A stretch of 64,000 nt of DNA from the NCBI GenBank assembly GCA_963070105.1, contig OY718808.1:4441738-4505737 (forward strand), read 5' to 3'. Below are positions 51,601 to 64,000 of this stretch, in pieces; position 1 is the stretch's first letter; each line of letters opens with the position of its first letter. This DNA comes from Litomosoides sigmodontis. Taxonomy: Eukaryota; Nematoda; Chromadorea; Rhabditida; Onchocercidae. Below the pieces are notes generated by a model, which was given only the letters and a program-made list of their open reading frames with translations, was not told the origin of the DNA and ran no database searches. Made by a program: the position numbers and the translations under genes.

Positions 51601-54600
51601 CATCATAATCAAAAATATTATCAGCAAAATGAAAATGTTGAAAATCAAAGACCTCCATGTACCAATTGTGAACAAGTAATTTATATTTATCCATTACATT
51701 CTTTTCTCATACCAAATTTAATTTAAATGTTACTTTAATTTAGACTGTAATACTTTTAGCTTATCCATATTTTAATAATTTAGTATTAAATGCAATTTGA
51801 GAATGCTTGCGAAAGTGGTCGACATTTGTGTAAATTACCAAATATGATTTGTACACCGGTGGAACGATCGTATCGCTGTGAGTGCGTAAAGGGATACCAA
51901 ACGGAATATGACAGTGATGAGGAACTTGGCTGGAGATGTATTGGTCAGTTTCAATTGAAAAGCGAATTCATTTTATTTGATACTCATTTACTCATTCATA
52001 TGGATATTATGTAATTTATGATATGATATAGGATTCCGAAAAATTCCATTTAAAAATTATACCTCTTGAAATTAAAAACTTACACTTTTTGATAATCTTA
52101 TTGATTCGTCGAAGACAAATTTAGTGAAATCGTTTAGCGCATTATACTGTAAGTTTACTGTAGATGTGAATGAATGTGAACGAGGCGAACATCAGTGCCA
52201 TCGTAATGCTGTCTGTATCAATTTGGACGGTACATTTGAGTGTCGATGTGCTGATGGATACGAAGGAGATGGACATATTTGTCGAAGTAAACTTCTCTCT
52301 CTTGCACATATAATTAAATACTGGTAGATGCTAATTGTAATTATACTAATTCCAGTTCCATTATTGTGATAATTAATCAAATAGGCAAGTCTTGCATTCG
52401 TTTATTATCCAGTTCGATTTTACGAAAGGATTGTTTGCTGATGTGCACGTCTAATTTCCTCAGTTTAAGTTTCCATTGGTTTTTGAGGAGGAATGCAGAG
52501 TTATCTCATTTTATTAAATTTGGTACCTAAAACCTGATGAGATCAAGAAAAATTGGATGTTTTGTAACTGACATGTATTAAATCCTTTTTCTCACTTGCA
52601 ATATTTTCTAAATTGAATCCTTTAATTAATTTAAATAATTTTTCCTCTTTTCTAATAAATTAATCCTTATTTGTTCTTTAATTTTTTCTCCTATTAGTTT
52701 GTGTGAAATTTTTAAACTGAGATTTATGTTTCTCAATTTTTGAAAAAAAATTTTAAAAAAAATTTTAGGAGAGGGAGCTGATGATGAAAGTGATGAGAAA
52801 CGGCCAATAAGTGGGGGTGGTTGTCTTGACCATCGAGAATGTCATCAATGGGGCGAATGTGTTTTTGGCAAAAATGGTGAGCCAGGCTACTGTAAGTGTC
52901 GTGGCTGGTATACGGGTGATGGTGTGAATCATTGTGGACCACCAACAGGTTACTTTGATACTGCAAAAATGTTTTTCATACTTGTTATGTTTGCAATGAT
53001 GGTTATAGTACACTTTAAACTGTAAATGGTAATGTAAAAAAGAAATGCTGTAAAACGGATGTAATTTTTTAGAAACAGAAGTTAAGCAGGTGGTAATTGA
53101 TGATTCTCATGGAGAAGAGGCACAGCAAATGTGCGGAGGTTACAAATGTGATGCAAATGCTCACTGTGACTCTTCGTTAGGATACGTAAGTTCATGCCAT
53201 ACAACTGTGTTGATTTCAAAATTCGCAAACTAAAGTGAAAAATAAGAGCGTAATATTTGTTTTTTAATATTCGCTTATTTAAATAATTTTTCGTCAAATA
53301 CATATATTCATAACTATAAATTAGGAAATACAGTGCATTTCTGAGAAAGCATTTTTTTATTAAAGTACTAAATTGTATCAGTTAATTATGCTATACAGTG
53401 ATGCCAAAATATGGGAAACGGTTTTTTCTTTACCGTCCAATTTAAATTTTACTTTTTCATCGGTTCTAGAAGCAATGCGTGTGTAAGAGTGGTTATCATG
53501 GAAATGGGATTAGTTGTGTTCTGCATTTTGATGATCAACAGAAGACGAACATTGTTATGGGAGATTCCAGTAGTGTTGGTGATGGTATGGGGTTTGAAAT
53601 TCATTGTTACTATTATTTATGATTATGCATGATAAAGGTATCTGGTAAATGTTACTTTAAACTGACTGATACATGAATAGCAATAATTTAAAGTGCTTTT
53701 CTACTATTTTGCAGGTAAAGTTTGCCGTTCACATGAGGAATGTGGCGAGCATGGTAATTGCGTTTACAGTAATGAACTTGGAGCTTATCATTGCATTTGT
53801 ATGCCACCGTATCTCAGCGATGGAATAAAATGTGTGAGATCAAAAGGAGACAGTAGTAAGAGATAAAAGTTTTGCAAAAAAAAGGAAGCGAAATTTTTAG
53901 GCAAAAGTTAAAGATTGTTGCATTCAAATTACAAAAACATTTTTTTCACTATCAATCTATTGCAATTATTTTTCGTCCATCCATCATTGGCCTTTTATTT
54001 TCAAATGTATAAAAGATAGCTATATGAATGAAATGTTTAAGTGGCCATTTAAGTCTACGTGCATTTAGGGGTTTGAACAAGAAAGATTTCAACAGTTAAC
54101 CTCTTGTTGCCCCTTTACTGTCCTGCTTCTTTCATCCTTCTTCTCTTCGTTGTTGCAGATTCTAGCAATGAATTACCGTGCAATGTCATTAATAATTGTA
54201 ATACTAATGCTGATTGCATTTTTGAAAAGAATGATCGTGGCGAAAGCGTATATCGTTGTCGCTGTCGTCCAGGATTCTCGGGCGATGGTTATCGATGTAC
54301 GATGACTTCGTTGGATAATCTTCCTGCATGTACGGTGCTTAAAAATTCCTATGCTTCTTTCAATGCTTGCATGCAAATTGGAGCGCACTACAATACACTG
54401 TTACCATATTAGATGAAGCACGTGCTCTTAAGATTATCATTACTCTTATCAATTTAAATGTTAGAGGAAGAAAAAAATTTTTGAGCTAAAATAGTCTTTA
54501 TGGTATGATTTTCAATGGTATGATTGTTAATTTAGAGCTTAAATATTGCTTTAGATCAAAAAAAAGCCGCCTGATCCATTGAAGGAGTAGGATTTGCTTT

Positions 54601-57600
54601 ACAGATGCTGTATTAGGATGTGATCAGTTGGGTAATTGTGATTTAAATGCGGTATGTGTTTTGGACGTATACGGTAGTCGTCATTACTGTCGATGTTTGG
54701 ATGGTTTTGTTGGTGATGGCTATGTGTGTAAAAGTGTACAAGAGTTTTCTGGTAGCTTCTTCTTCTTGATGCTTTTCCATACTTTTCCTTGTTTTTTTTT
54801 TCACTGCTCTGGTGAATACTGGCAAATTATGCTATTCCCTTAACATAGCTTATCAAACCTGAAACAAATCATTTCCTTAAATGCTAAGAAAAAGCAAGCA
54901 TTTTCTTGCCTTTCTCTATTTACTTTCTCATAATTTTCTTTCTTACAAAATTGCATCTATCCACGCACGTAATGTAGGTTAGAATTAAAACAAATTATGT
55001 TTAGGTAAGTCAGTGAGTAATGTGAAAGGTTCTTCTTCACTTAAAATTAATCTAGCATTTGTTGCAGCACGAGAAATAGAAAGAGTTTTTACAATCATCC
55101 GTATGAAATTTGAAAATTAAAATGAAATTTTTACAAGCGAAGTTTTTTTTCATAATTTTGTTTTTTATAGTGGAAGCTAAAATTTGTCGTGAAGCAAGTG
55201 ATTGTCATCAGAACGCGCATTGTGTTGTTCGTGAAAATTCATTGGATTATTTCTGTGAATGTTTACCTGGTTATCGAGGTGATGGTGTTACTCGATGTAG
55301 TGCTTCAGGTTTGAGTTATTTTAAAAATAAATGAATTTCAGCGTGGCTATGATCGGTTAGAGATCGAAAAAATTTATGAGTTTTCAAAGTGCTAAATACT
55401 CTATCATTTCATCCTTACCACATAGTAAATGATTATGAAGCAATGCTTCACACCTATTTCTTGGAATAATCAATGAATTAATGAATTAATTAAGAATGAT
55501 CACAGTTGTTTTATTTTGTACCATTTTATAGCAAACGAAAAAATGAATTTGAAAAAAGTGGAAATTTTCATAACGTTTGCAAATTTGTAAATTATCGAAC
55601 CAAAAATTACATCTTAATGAAATTTCAAAAAAAATTGCAGATGATTGCACACCTGGTGATGAACATACATGTCATGAGAATGCTGTTTGCGTATTTGGAG
55701 AAGTTGAAAAAGCATACATCTGTAAATGTGCACAGGGAAAGTTTTATTTAAATTTTGTTTTTTTTTAAATTCGAATTTCTTTCCACTCCACTGTGCACTT
55801 TTTCAATGATAAAAAATTATCAGTGAAGATTTGCTTTCAAATAATAAGCTATGAAGGGTTGCTTATCTGGTGATAAAGAGCTATCAAGAAATTATCAGTG
55901 AAATTTTGAAGGTTTTGTTGGTGATGGTCGGCAGTGTATCGCAGAGCATGCGGTAGCATGCGACAAACAACCGGAAGTTTGTCATGACAATGCGCAATGT
56001 GTTTACAGCGGAGATGAGAGACGGTATAAGTGTGTCTGTAAGCACGGTACAATTGGTGACGGATACAAAGAGTGCCGTGAGGAAGGTTAGTTGTGTTTTG
56101 CTGCGGTATGTCATGAAAAAGTTAAAACGCGAAGAAGTGGAAATGACGTAACAGAATTTCATTATTTAGTAATCCTGAAATCTTTAACCGCAAACATTAA
56201 CGATTCGGAAGATAACAACTACGTATGTATATGTACGTTCCCTAAATTCTCTCTATAATGTAGAAAGTGATCGGTTTATGTGAGAAGGCGGCAGTGTAAT
56301 GATAGTCTGTCTACCAATTGCGCCATCAAAATATAATCTTTGTTATGTTTGTTATAATTTTAGGATTTTATTCAAAATAATTTTAGGATTTTATTCAAAA
56401 CGATCACCACTTCGCTTAACATTTTGTGCTTAGAAATATTTAAACTTTGTTTTTGATTGCTTCACTTCTATTCTCCGTTTTAATTTCACATTTCTAATTT
56501 ACTCTTCTCTCTCTCTCTCTCTTCCCCTTTCTCTTTCTCTTTCTCTTAACTGCTATCGACTGAGTTAAGCTTAGGCTTAGTGACTAGTTCAAAGTATAAA
56601 CGCTTATGAAATGTTATTTAGTAATGCTGAACTTAACCAACGTCTTTTGTGCACTTTGTATTTTTAGTTGAATTGCATCGTTGCGGTGCGTGCTCTTCAC
56701 ATGCACACTGCGTGCACGTCGAGTCGGATAATTCGTGGCGATGTCGTTGCATGCAAGGATACATAGGCAATGGGCATTTGTGCACGCTCTACAGTTCGTT
56801 CTTAATTCTTTCACTTTTCAATTTAATTTTCACACTTTTTCCACTTACTCTTTTGCAATTTTTGCGCGTATAAAATCGAGTAATTAAAATGCTATGATTA
56901 TTTTCTTCAACTATAAGAGAAAGAGATGGAGAAGGAGAGAGAGAGAGAGGGAGCTAATGATATATTGTAATAATGCGCAAATGTCCCATAAATTTAGTAT
57001 TAATAAGACATTACTTGTGTACAACAAATATAGCTATATAGTTATTTATTTCCTTAAGAATGACATTAAATTTTAAATAATTTAAGCAAATATTAGCTTA
57101 CAATTGACAGGATATAAGTGAAATTTATTTGCCTTTTGGCAAATAAAATATACGAACATAAATAAGTTAAATAGCACAACTGTATGATTGGAATAAATTT
57201 TGATAAATTATTTTAAGTGAATATTTTTATGAATTTGCATGAAATTTGCAGCTAACTGTTTGGATGATCGATCATTGTGTGATGAGCATGCGGAATGTGT
57301 GCCAAACGAATATGGTCATTATATTTGCAACTGTCACTATGGATATCACGGGAATGGTCGAAGTTGTATACGTATGTAATGTTCGCAGATAGAATTTTAA
57401 TAAGTTAGAGTGAATGAAATTTGATTTGAAATATTTGGTGATCGATCGTACAATAACATAATGAATTACAGCAAATCAATCAATATTTTATATTTTTTCA
57501 TTGTTGCTATTATCCTTTTTTGATGTCATTTGTTGAGCGTCATATTTTACACGAATATATTCGAGTTGTAGCGGACAGTGAAAGTCGTGATGAGGCATTA

Positions 57601-59359
57601 TTCGTCTGTCGTGGTATGACAGTAATTCAGCGAAGTACCAATCCTGACTTACCTGGAAAACAGGTATAGTTCGCTGAGGAAATTGTGCAGATGCTTTGTT
57701 ATAATAGAATTTAATCTAATTAACTGCTTCAATTGTCTTACTCTTTTAGCTTATAGTGGTGCCACATCAAATAGCCGTTGGTATTGATTTTGATTGTCAG
57801 GAAGAACGGATTATTTGGAGTGATATTGCTGGTAAGAATAATTAGAGTTGAATTTGAATTTAAATTTTACAGGAATTTTTTGCAACAAAAATGTAATTGT
57901 TTTGCTAATGCAAAGACTAGTTTATCATCATAGTTTATTACTGTTCCTATGCGTGAAATGTGAAAAAAAAGAGTAGTTTAAATTGTTCTTGTATTTTTCC
58001 CGTTTTTTTTCTTCAATTATTATACTACAGGTCATTCAATCTTATCAGCATCAATAAATGGAACGGATGAGAAAAAATTCATGGATTCGGTGCTGAAGAG
58101 CCCGGAAGGTGTTGCTGTTGATTGGTCTTCACGTAATGTTTATTATACGGATTCGGTTAAAGATGAAATTGGCGTAGTTAGTCTTGATGGGAAATACTAT
58201 AAGACTCTTATCAATGAAGGATTAGTGAATCCACGTGCGTTAGCTATCGATCTTACGGACAGGTAATAGCATTATCTAATGTTAAATTAGCTGTGATCTA
58301 TGTGTGCTTTATCGTTGCCGTTGAAAATTGAATTTAAAAAAATTGAAATTAAATTATGGTTTCTTAGGTATTTGTACTATTCGGATTGGCATCGTGAAAA
58401 TCCGGTAATTGGACGTGTACACTTGGATGGTACTGGGAATTCAGCATTTATAACTACAGGAGTGAACCTACCAAACGGTACTTTATTGCTAAGTTATAAT
58501 TGATGATTAGGCATAGAACTAAGTGTATTCTTATCGATGATAATTTAAAATGGAATTAGCGAGAGAGGAGAAGTGAGGTGATGCAGTTTTCCCGTATATA
58601 AAAAAAAAAAACAAAATTAACTGGTCGTTTCAGGACTTGCGGTACTCATGGAACGACGTCAATTGTGTTGGGTGGATGCAGGCTTACAGCATTTGTCGTG
58701 CGTCGGCTTAAGTGGAGAAAATCGTCGAATTATTTATGCGCCACTTCAGTACCCTTTTGGATTAACCGTTCACAATGAGCAACGTTTCTACTGGACTGAC
58801 TGGAGCGAGTGTGTTCTAAATTTCATTTCGGAAAATTTTTGACTAATTTTTTTTTACGTTTTCACAACTCCTACTGCATTGCAACTTACTAATAACTGTT
58901 ACGGGTAATCTGGAAATTTTCATTTAGAAAAAAGGGCAAAGGAATGAAAGATTACTTTGAACTGATTAAATATGTTGTAGCAATAAAATTCATTCGGTAT
59001 CAATAAATGGCGATGGATATATGTCATTTCCGGCAACCATCGGTGGTTCCGGACGATTGTACGGTCTTGTTTCTGTACCATTGCGTTGCAAAGGAGGTTT
59101 GCTCTTCGTGCTTTTCACTCATAAATTGCTCTTTGCAAGTAATTAATATGCTAATGAATAATTTATTTGTGCTTGTAAAGTAAAGTAGTAGCATCTCCGG
59201 TAGCTCTACCCGTTTGTTTTCATTAATTTTTCAATTCTGAAATGCCTTTTTCCAGTTGCTACAGCTTGTGCTGTAAATAATGGCGGATGCGAGCATTTAT
59301 GTCTACCTGGAAAGACAGACGTAACTTGTGCTTGTCCGGATAATATTGATAGGTGCTGA
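45676..59359 (+). CDS. nid-1: Nidogen (entactin), basement membrane glycoprotein
   Basis: Nidogen links laminin and collagen IV networks in basement membranes. I rebuilt about 37 exons and 1596 residues from ATG 45676 to TGA 59357-59359. In order: signal peptide ([20 protein letters not shown]); NIDO domain (exons 46073-46287, 46459-46621, 46921-47087, 47415-47566); a link region with a six-cysteine cluster (47894-47998) and acidic exons (48737-48838, 48921-48989, 49103-49197). Next come a first EGF (ends 49563), the G2 beta-barrel (49893-50089, 50520-50559, 50677-50783, 50881-50983, 51066-51181, 51433-51675, with [15 protein letters not shown]) and twelve EGF modules mostly one per exon (51802-57371), one being calcium-binding type ([12 protein letters not shown], 52164-52286). 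YWTD/LDL-receptor B repeats follow (57750-59096: IIWSD, VYYTD, YLYYSD, LCWVD, FYWTD), with a last EGF (59256-59359). No thyroglobulin module is seen. The 55736/55912 junction is non-canonical. Confidence 0.95.
47894..47998 (+). other. Six-cysteine antistasin-like module in the nidogen link region
   Basis: One exon encodes [20 protein letters not shown] followed by [10 protein letters not shown]. The CPNEC and GCSLCVCA spacing resembles antistasin-type and other small disulfide modules. It sits between the NIDO domain and the first EGF, a region that is usually disordered in vertebrate nidogens. The resemblance is by pattern only. Confidence 0.5.
56355..56400. repeat. Two exact tandem copies of a 23-base unit in a nidogen intron
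   Basis: The unit TAATTTTAGGATTTTATTC plus four As occurs at 56355-56377 and 56378-56400 without a mismatch. It contains TTTTAG, an acceptor-like motif, but lies far from the next exon. Confidence 0.8.
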
Positions 59360-59576
59360 TCGTTGATGATCAGCCGGCTAGCGATCAAACGAATTGCTTG
59401 TTTATTTCATTTTTTTTTGTTGCAGTTTTTTGGTGAAAACTTTAAATTCTCATTTGGAAGACTTTAAAATTGTCTTCGGGAAAATATCACCTCTCATTTG
59501 ATGGTAAATTGAAACGTAAAATTGGATGCTTAATTGATGATCAGAATGAGCCAAATGATTTGTTTTGGTTTTAATG

Positions 59577-59582
59577 AATAAA
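59577..59582 (+). terminator. Possible poly(A) signal of nidogen
   Basis: AATAAA lies about 220 bases past the nidogen stop codon on the coding strand. Confidence 0.45.
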
Positions 59583-61488
59583 TGGCGCTGTTTCTCAATA
59601 ATGCTACTTCTCTTTTGTCTAGCTAAATACTTCTCACACAATTAATTATTGCTTACATTGTGATATTAGTCTTTGAATTGAAAAGTTCGAAAATGACCTT
59701 TTCAAGTTATTTCTATAATTTCTAAGTCATTTAATTCTTTTCCATATTATCCGCTAAAATTACTTTGTATAATTCTTCCGAAAATAATTCCTATGACTTA
59801 TTTGACTTTGGTACACAAAGATTGAAATACTACTTTTCAATGCATTTTCTTTTCTTTTCTCTTCTTCTTTGATTTATTCACATTTTATAATTTTCAATAT
59901 TCGTGCAATAAATATTACAAATGAAAAACTATATTTTGCAATATGCAAATTATTTGATTTACACGATTTTAGAATAATTGAAATATAAATGAAACAAAGA
60001 TTGGTTCTCATCAAAAAAAAATGATGATAATACCGTTCAATAAATGATAATAGTGATAATAGTAGTAGTAGTAGTATCAAAGAATATGAACTAAATTCTA
60101 ATTAAGTAATTAATCTAACATCAAAGAAGGCCGTGAGTCTCAAGAGAGAAGATCGCAATGCATTAGTGTATTATTAGAATTATACACACAAAAAAAACTT
60201 TTATGCCTTTACAAAATGAAAGCTTTAAAAAATTTCAATGATTATTCAAATCGATCAATCGAATATTGAAAGAAAGTACGACAAAAAAATTTGCTTCACT
60301 AACGGTTTAAGAAAACAGTGTGTAATTTACATAAAATGTTAAAATCCGTCGCTGTGGCATGCAATCAGTGTAAATTACTTTTATGTATTCGGTGCAAAAC
60401 AATTACATATAGATAATGAGGACGAGACCATTAAAATGTTTAATTTGGATTTAAAAAAATGGAAAAAACGACTAGTTGAGAAGCGCAATTATCGCCATCT
60501 AAAACTTTGTCAATTTCCTCGGAAAATTTAGGGATCAATGAAAGAAGTTTAAGTAACAAGAATAGTATGAAATGATCAAAATTGGCTAATTTCTACTTTC
60601 CATACTTCTACCCTCTGTCTTTCTCTCTCTCTCCATTTTTGCAATAATAAATTAAATTGATCCAAATTACGCATCTTAGAAAAAAGCTAAAGGTATTAAT
60701 TAATTAGTTAATTAATTAATTGAATTTGTAAAAGTAATGATTATGCAAATTATTGGTCGACAAAGCATACTGAGGTGTTAAACTATCGGACAAAACACAT
60801 TTTAAAAACAAAGAAAAAAACATTTACAGTTCATTCTTACCGTACAGCATGCATATTAATGACCAAATGAAACTCTAAATTAATTAATGGAGCAATAAAA
60901 TGCCTAGTGATTTCTTTTGCTTTTTCATCGAAAATGAATAATTTGTAAATTTAAAATTTTTTTCAGTTTTAAAGCTGTAAAAAAATTGCCTATTTTTTCC
61001 TTCCTGCCTTTACAGTTTCTAATTTGCTTGCTATGTTTGTTATATGTAGCATGAATCAAATTATAATTTCTGAAAAAAAGTACAATTGAATTAGAAAGTT
61101 TCGATTTAGTTGAAACAACAATTCCAAAGTAATTGAGGGAAATCAAAATCCTACGTGAATAAATGAGGAACGCGTGAATGGGAGAGGAGAAGCAGAAACG
61201 GAAGTGAGGAAAGCGAGCATTAATTAATTATTTAAGTCTTTCTTCAGCAATTGTTTCTTAACTTCAATCCACCATATTGTATCGTATAAAAATGGAATAG
61301 CGGGAAGTGCTCTTTACTTATATGAAAACTTTTTTTCAATTTTTTTAAGTATTAAAAAAAATAGCTAATCATGTGACTATCCTTCTTGCATCTTCACAAC
61401 TAATCCACAGTTCTACAAATGTCATTCAATATTTGCCGGAATTAATTATCGAATCTCCTCTCTCAATGGATAGAAAGATACGGTAGAA

Positions 61489-61545
61489 GGAGAAGAAGAA
61501 AAAGGAGAGGAAGAGGAAGGAGAAGGAGAAAAAGAAGAAGCTATC
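61489..61545 (+). repeat. GAA/GGA purine-rich tract
   Basis: An almost pure A/G tract of GAA, GGA and GAAG units; the minus strand gives a run of Phe/Ser codons that is not a gene. Confidence 0.75.
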
Positions 61546-61984
61546 ATTGCACAAATCATATTTGAAATAGTAATTTAAACCGTTAATGCTATTAGCAATA
61601 GCATTTCGAAATTTCAAATTTCAGTTCTATTTTTAAGAAAGAAATATTGGAGAGAAATATCGTTTGCTAAACAATCGATCGATGCGTTCTTCTTTGTCAA
61701 TAAAATAAATTAAATAGAAGCTAAAAAGGAAGCAAAAAAAAGCGAGAAAAAAATTTAGTGCGTGCTAACTAGTCGTTGAACATCATAAGTACAAAAAAAA
61801 ATAAGTCGTCGTGAGGAACACACAAGTTGTTCCCACTGTGAACTAACTATCTGAGCGGAAAAAAAAAGAAGATTAATAAATGACTCGTGCGCTAATCGTT
61901 TGATGTTGTGAATTGAGCAAAAACAGAAGTTAAAGAAATATGTCAATTATTCGATTATTAATTTATCAATAGATCAATGTGTTC

Positions 61985-62069
61985 GATTATTGTAAAACGG
62001 TCAATGTCCATCAAAAAATGTCCACCGAAAAAAAAGATTATTGTAAAACAGTCAATGTCCATCAAAAAA
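61985..62069 (+). repeat. Direct repeat of about 33 bases with 51-base period
   Basis: GATTATTGTAAAAC, then GTCAATGTCCATC and an A run, occurs from 61985 and again from 62036, differing at one internal base (G or A). It is a local duplication in intergenic DNA. Confidence 0.7.
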
Positions 62070-62752
62070 AAGTGAAAAAGTTTTTTTCTTTTGGTCGATG
62101 ATGAAATATTTTGCATTTTCACTCAACAAAAAAAGAAATATTTTGTGTATTTTACAAAAAAGGAGAGGAAAAAAAAGCATTGAAATGAACGAAGGAAAAG
62201 AAAAGAAGGAAAGAAACTATATGAAGCCGAAATGCATTAAATTTTCTTTTAAAAAGAGATGAAAACTGAGGTGTTAAAAGTGAAACGCAGTGCTTTTTGC
62301 TTTCGGAACAACTATCTTACACCCTGCGATAAGACACTATTTAGGCATGAAAGCATAAAGTTTTTCAAAAAGTGGCAAATTAGCACCAAATGAACGCTTA
62401 ATTTTAGGCGCATTGGGCCAAAGGTTGTAATCCGAGCAGTACAGTAATCGCATCCATTTGTAGTAATGGATCATTTTTTCCTCTCGCCATAATGGACAAT
62501 TCCTAAACAACTTGCACCGAGTATTATTTCACCGTACAAAGAGGAACAAGCAGGTATTTCATTGAGATAGCAAATAACAATTATATCAAAGAATGCTCAA
62601 ACCAGAGGTACTGTATGCCGCGGTTCCGCTACAGTAAACCAAAAATAATGGTATTAAATTTATTTAGTTCGTTTTTGTCTACATTTTTTTTATTGTGCAA
62701 ATTGACTTGATTGCAATTTTTTACCTGTGTTTTATTGAATCATTTCAAAAGC

Positions 62753-64000
62753 TCAAAATACTAGCCTAAAAGCTTCATCTCGTGCTTCATGCTCTGGACT
62801 ACAGTATGCTCGCAGTTGCGTGTTGTATTGTCTGAGAATTCGTGATAGATTTCGCTTATCTCTATCCATGTCGTTGAGAATATCTGGTGTTAATTTTTCA
62901 CGATTTAAATAACACTTTTCAACTGGTAGTACTTCAAACGATGCTTCATCCTGCAACTTCGTTTTTCAAAATATTCAAAAAAGCGTAATTATCGTGTGGA
63001 ATGAAATAGATATCAAAAGTAATGCTGCATGTACGACATTTTTTGATAAAATTTTTCACGTAAACGCCCCAATTTCAGTGATTTCACTAGTATGTCAGGT
63101 TATAATTATCAGCAATAATCGCATGAACGTAATTTCAATTTCACCAAAACTAATTTTTGTCCCTACTAAATATTATTTGAAATTTGCAAATTATTAGCGA
63201 TAAAAAAACATTGATGATAACAACAGTTTCCATTTTACGACAAATATGTAATGTTAAATTATAATGTTAAACGAAATACGTAATGCTAAATTATGTCCAC
63301 TTGATCATAAACCGTTAAATTACACTAATTTGTCTAGCAAAATATGAATTTTTTGAAATTTCCGAAGAAAATTTTTTATACTTTTGGAAATGAAATCAGA
63401 AAATAACTGATTATTTTCAATTTTTAATAAAACAAATGGCAGCAAAAAAATAGTAAAGCGAATTTTCACTTTTAAATTAGCAAACTACCAATGTTATTAG
63501 TATCTATCAAAAAAAAAAAAACTGAGTAATCGAATATTTCCAACAACTTATTTTATGCCATAAATAGTTTCATTTTTACACTTTCAACAGAAATATTGCA
63601 CCATTTCGACAAGAAAAGAAAAAGAGGAAAAAAGAAGAAATGTAAGCTGTGAGTAATGCAAGAAATTGAGAAAAAAAGAGAAAAGGTAAAACGAAATTCA
63701 CCTCGTCGTCAATATCAATTGGTGGTAAGTCATCGACATATTCAGGCTGCGAGATGCTAATTCGATCGTGATTGTCCCACCGACGATCGGAACGTGGAAC
63801 AATGTGCTGCTCCACTTTACGTTCCACTTTAAGTTCAAATGCACCTAGCGATGCTAATTTCTGTTCATCCGTTTTTCGCTTCTTACCTCCACCACTCTCT
63901 TTGAAGTTGCCTGCTTCAATCAATGAATTATTATCGGTGTCGTCATCACTTGTTGATGTTGGCGTTGCTTGCACCGATTTCTGTATGTCAATAACAACCG
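62753..64000 (-). CDS. 3' exons of an unrecognised gene, cut by the window edge
   Basis: Two exons on the minus strand join in phase at a GTGAAT donor and a TTGCAG acceptor: 63702 to at least 64000, open to the window edge, and 62753-62950 with a TGA stop. The product part has a low-complexity Thr/Ser/Asp stretch, a basic KKRK motif that could be a nuclear signal, and a conserved-looking block with WDNHDRISISQPEYVDDLPP. It ends in a charged helix (DMDRDKRNLSRILRQYNTQL). The closing block recalls the helical repeats of FAM13-type proteins (pattern EKK.L...L..Y/F), but the resemblance is weak and I do not assign a function. The final codons before TGA (AFRLVF) could also be read-through of a GTATTT donor, so the gene may continue to lower coordinates. 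Confidence 0.6.

Larger units (their letters stand above)
59360..62752. other. Spacer downstream of nidogen, no gene seen
   Basis: About 3.4 kb of AT-rich DNA between the convergent 3' ends of nidogen and the edge gene. It holds the probable nidogen 3' untranslated region, a short AGT repeat (60061-60075), TTAA-rich runs near 60695-60720, a GAA/GGA-rich purine tract (61489-61545) and a 51-base-spaced duplication near 61985. No exon is supported. Confidence 0.5.

Noticed and set aside
56281..56330. tRNA-like minus-strand stretch with a box A resemblance (GGCGCAATTGGTAGAC)
   Set aside because: No box B (GGTTCGANTCC) follows and no cloverleaf could be drawn. It may be a decayed tRNA-derived fragment at most.
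61426..61617. Minus-strand open frame rich in Phe and Ser
   Set aside because: It is the translation of a GAA/GGA purine tract read in reverse; no gene structure around it.

Overview
The window is AT-rich nuclear DNA of an animal with many introns. Coding exons are bounded by GT–AG introns whose acceptors mostly read TTTTCAG or TTTTTAG, and several start codons sit a few bases after such an acceptor with no coding exon before it, as expected for spliced-leader trans-splicing. With the gene content (a worm-like RPT2, TELO2/CLK-2, SDA1, nidogen and short secreted peptides) this points to a nematode. Introns of 100-700 bases, and the presence of MPS1 and HOP2, which Caenorhabditis lacks, argue for a spirurid/filarial-type worm; the species cannot be named from the sequence.

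Layout. 604-6838 (-): TELO2/CLK-2, the PIKK-stabilising factor. 7309-11830 (+): SDA1, a ribosome biogenesis factor, divergent from TELO2 across about 470 bases. 13554-16237 (+): RPT2, a 26S proteasome ATPase. 17136-29290: four short predicted secreted-protein genes (three -, one +) in long AT-rich spacers; two share a C-terminal glycine zipper. 31177-34298 (+): MPS1/TTK spindle-checkpoint kinase. 35764-37446 (+): HOP2/PSMC3IP, a meiotic recombination cofactor. 38030-39516 (+): APC10, a subunit of the anaphase-promoting complex. 39517-45675: a 6-kb gene-poor spacer with microsatellites. 45676-59359 (+): a complete nidogen gene of about 37 exons. 59360-62752: spacer. 62753-64000 (-): the 3' exons of an unrecognised gene that runs off the window.

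SDA1, RPT2, MPS1, HOP2, APC10 and nidogen were rebuilt exon by exon. In each case the summed exon lengths are a multiple of three and the joins preserve the conserved protein; nidogen needs one non-canonical junction. TELO2 is certain as a family, but a few of its junctions are unresolved. MPS1, HOP2 and APC10 lie in a row on one strand and all act in cell division, so they may be an operon-like cell-cycle block. The most unusual parts are the retention of MPS1 and HOP2, the cluster of small secreted proteins with GATA sites upstream, and the extended nidogen with a cysteine cluster in its link region.
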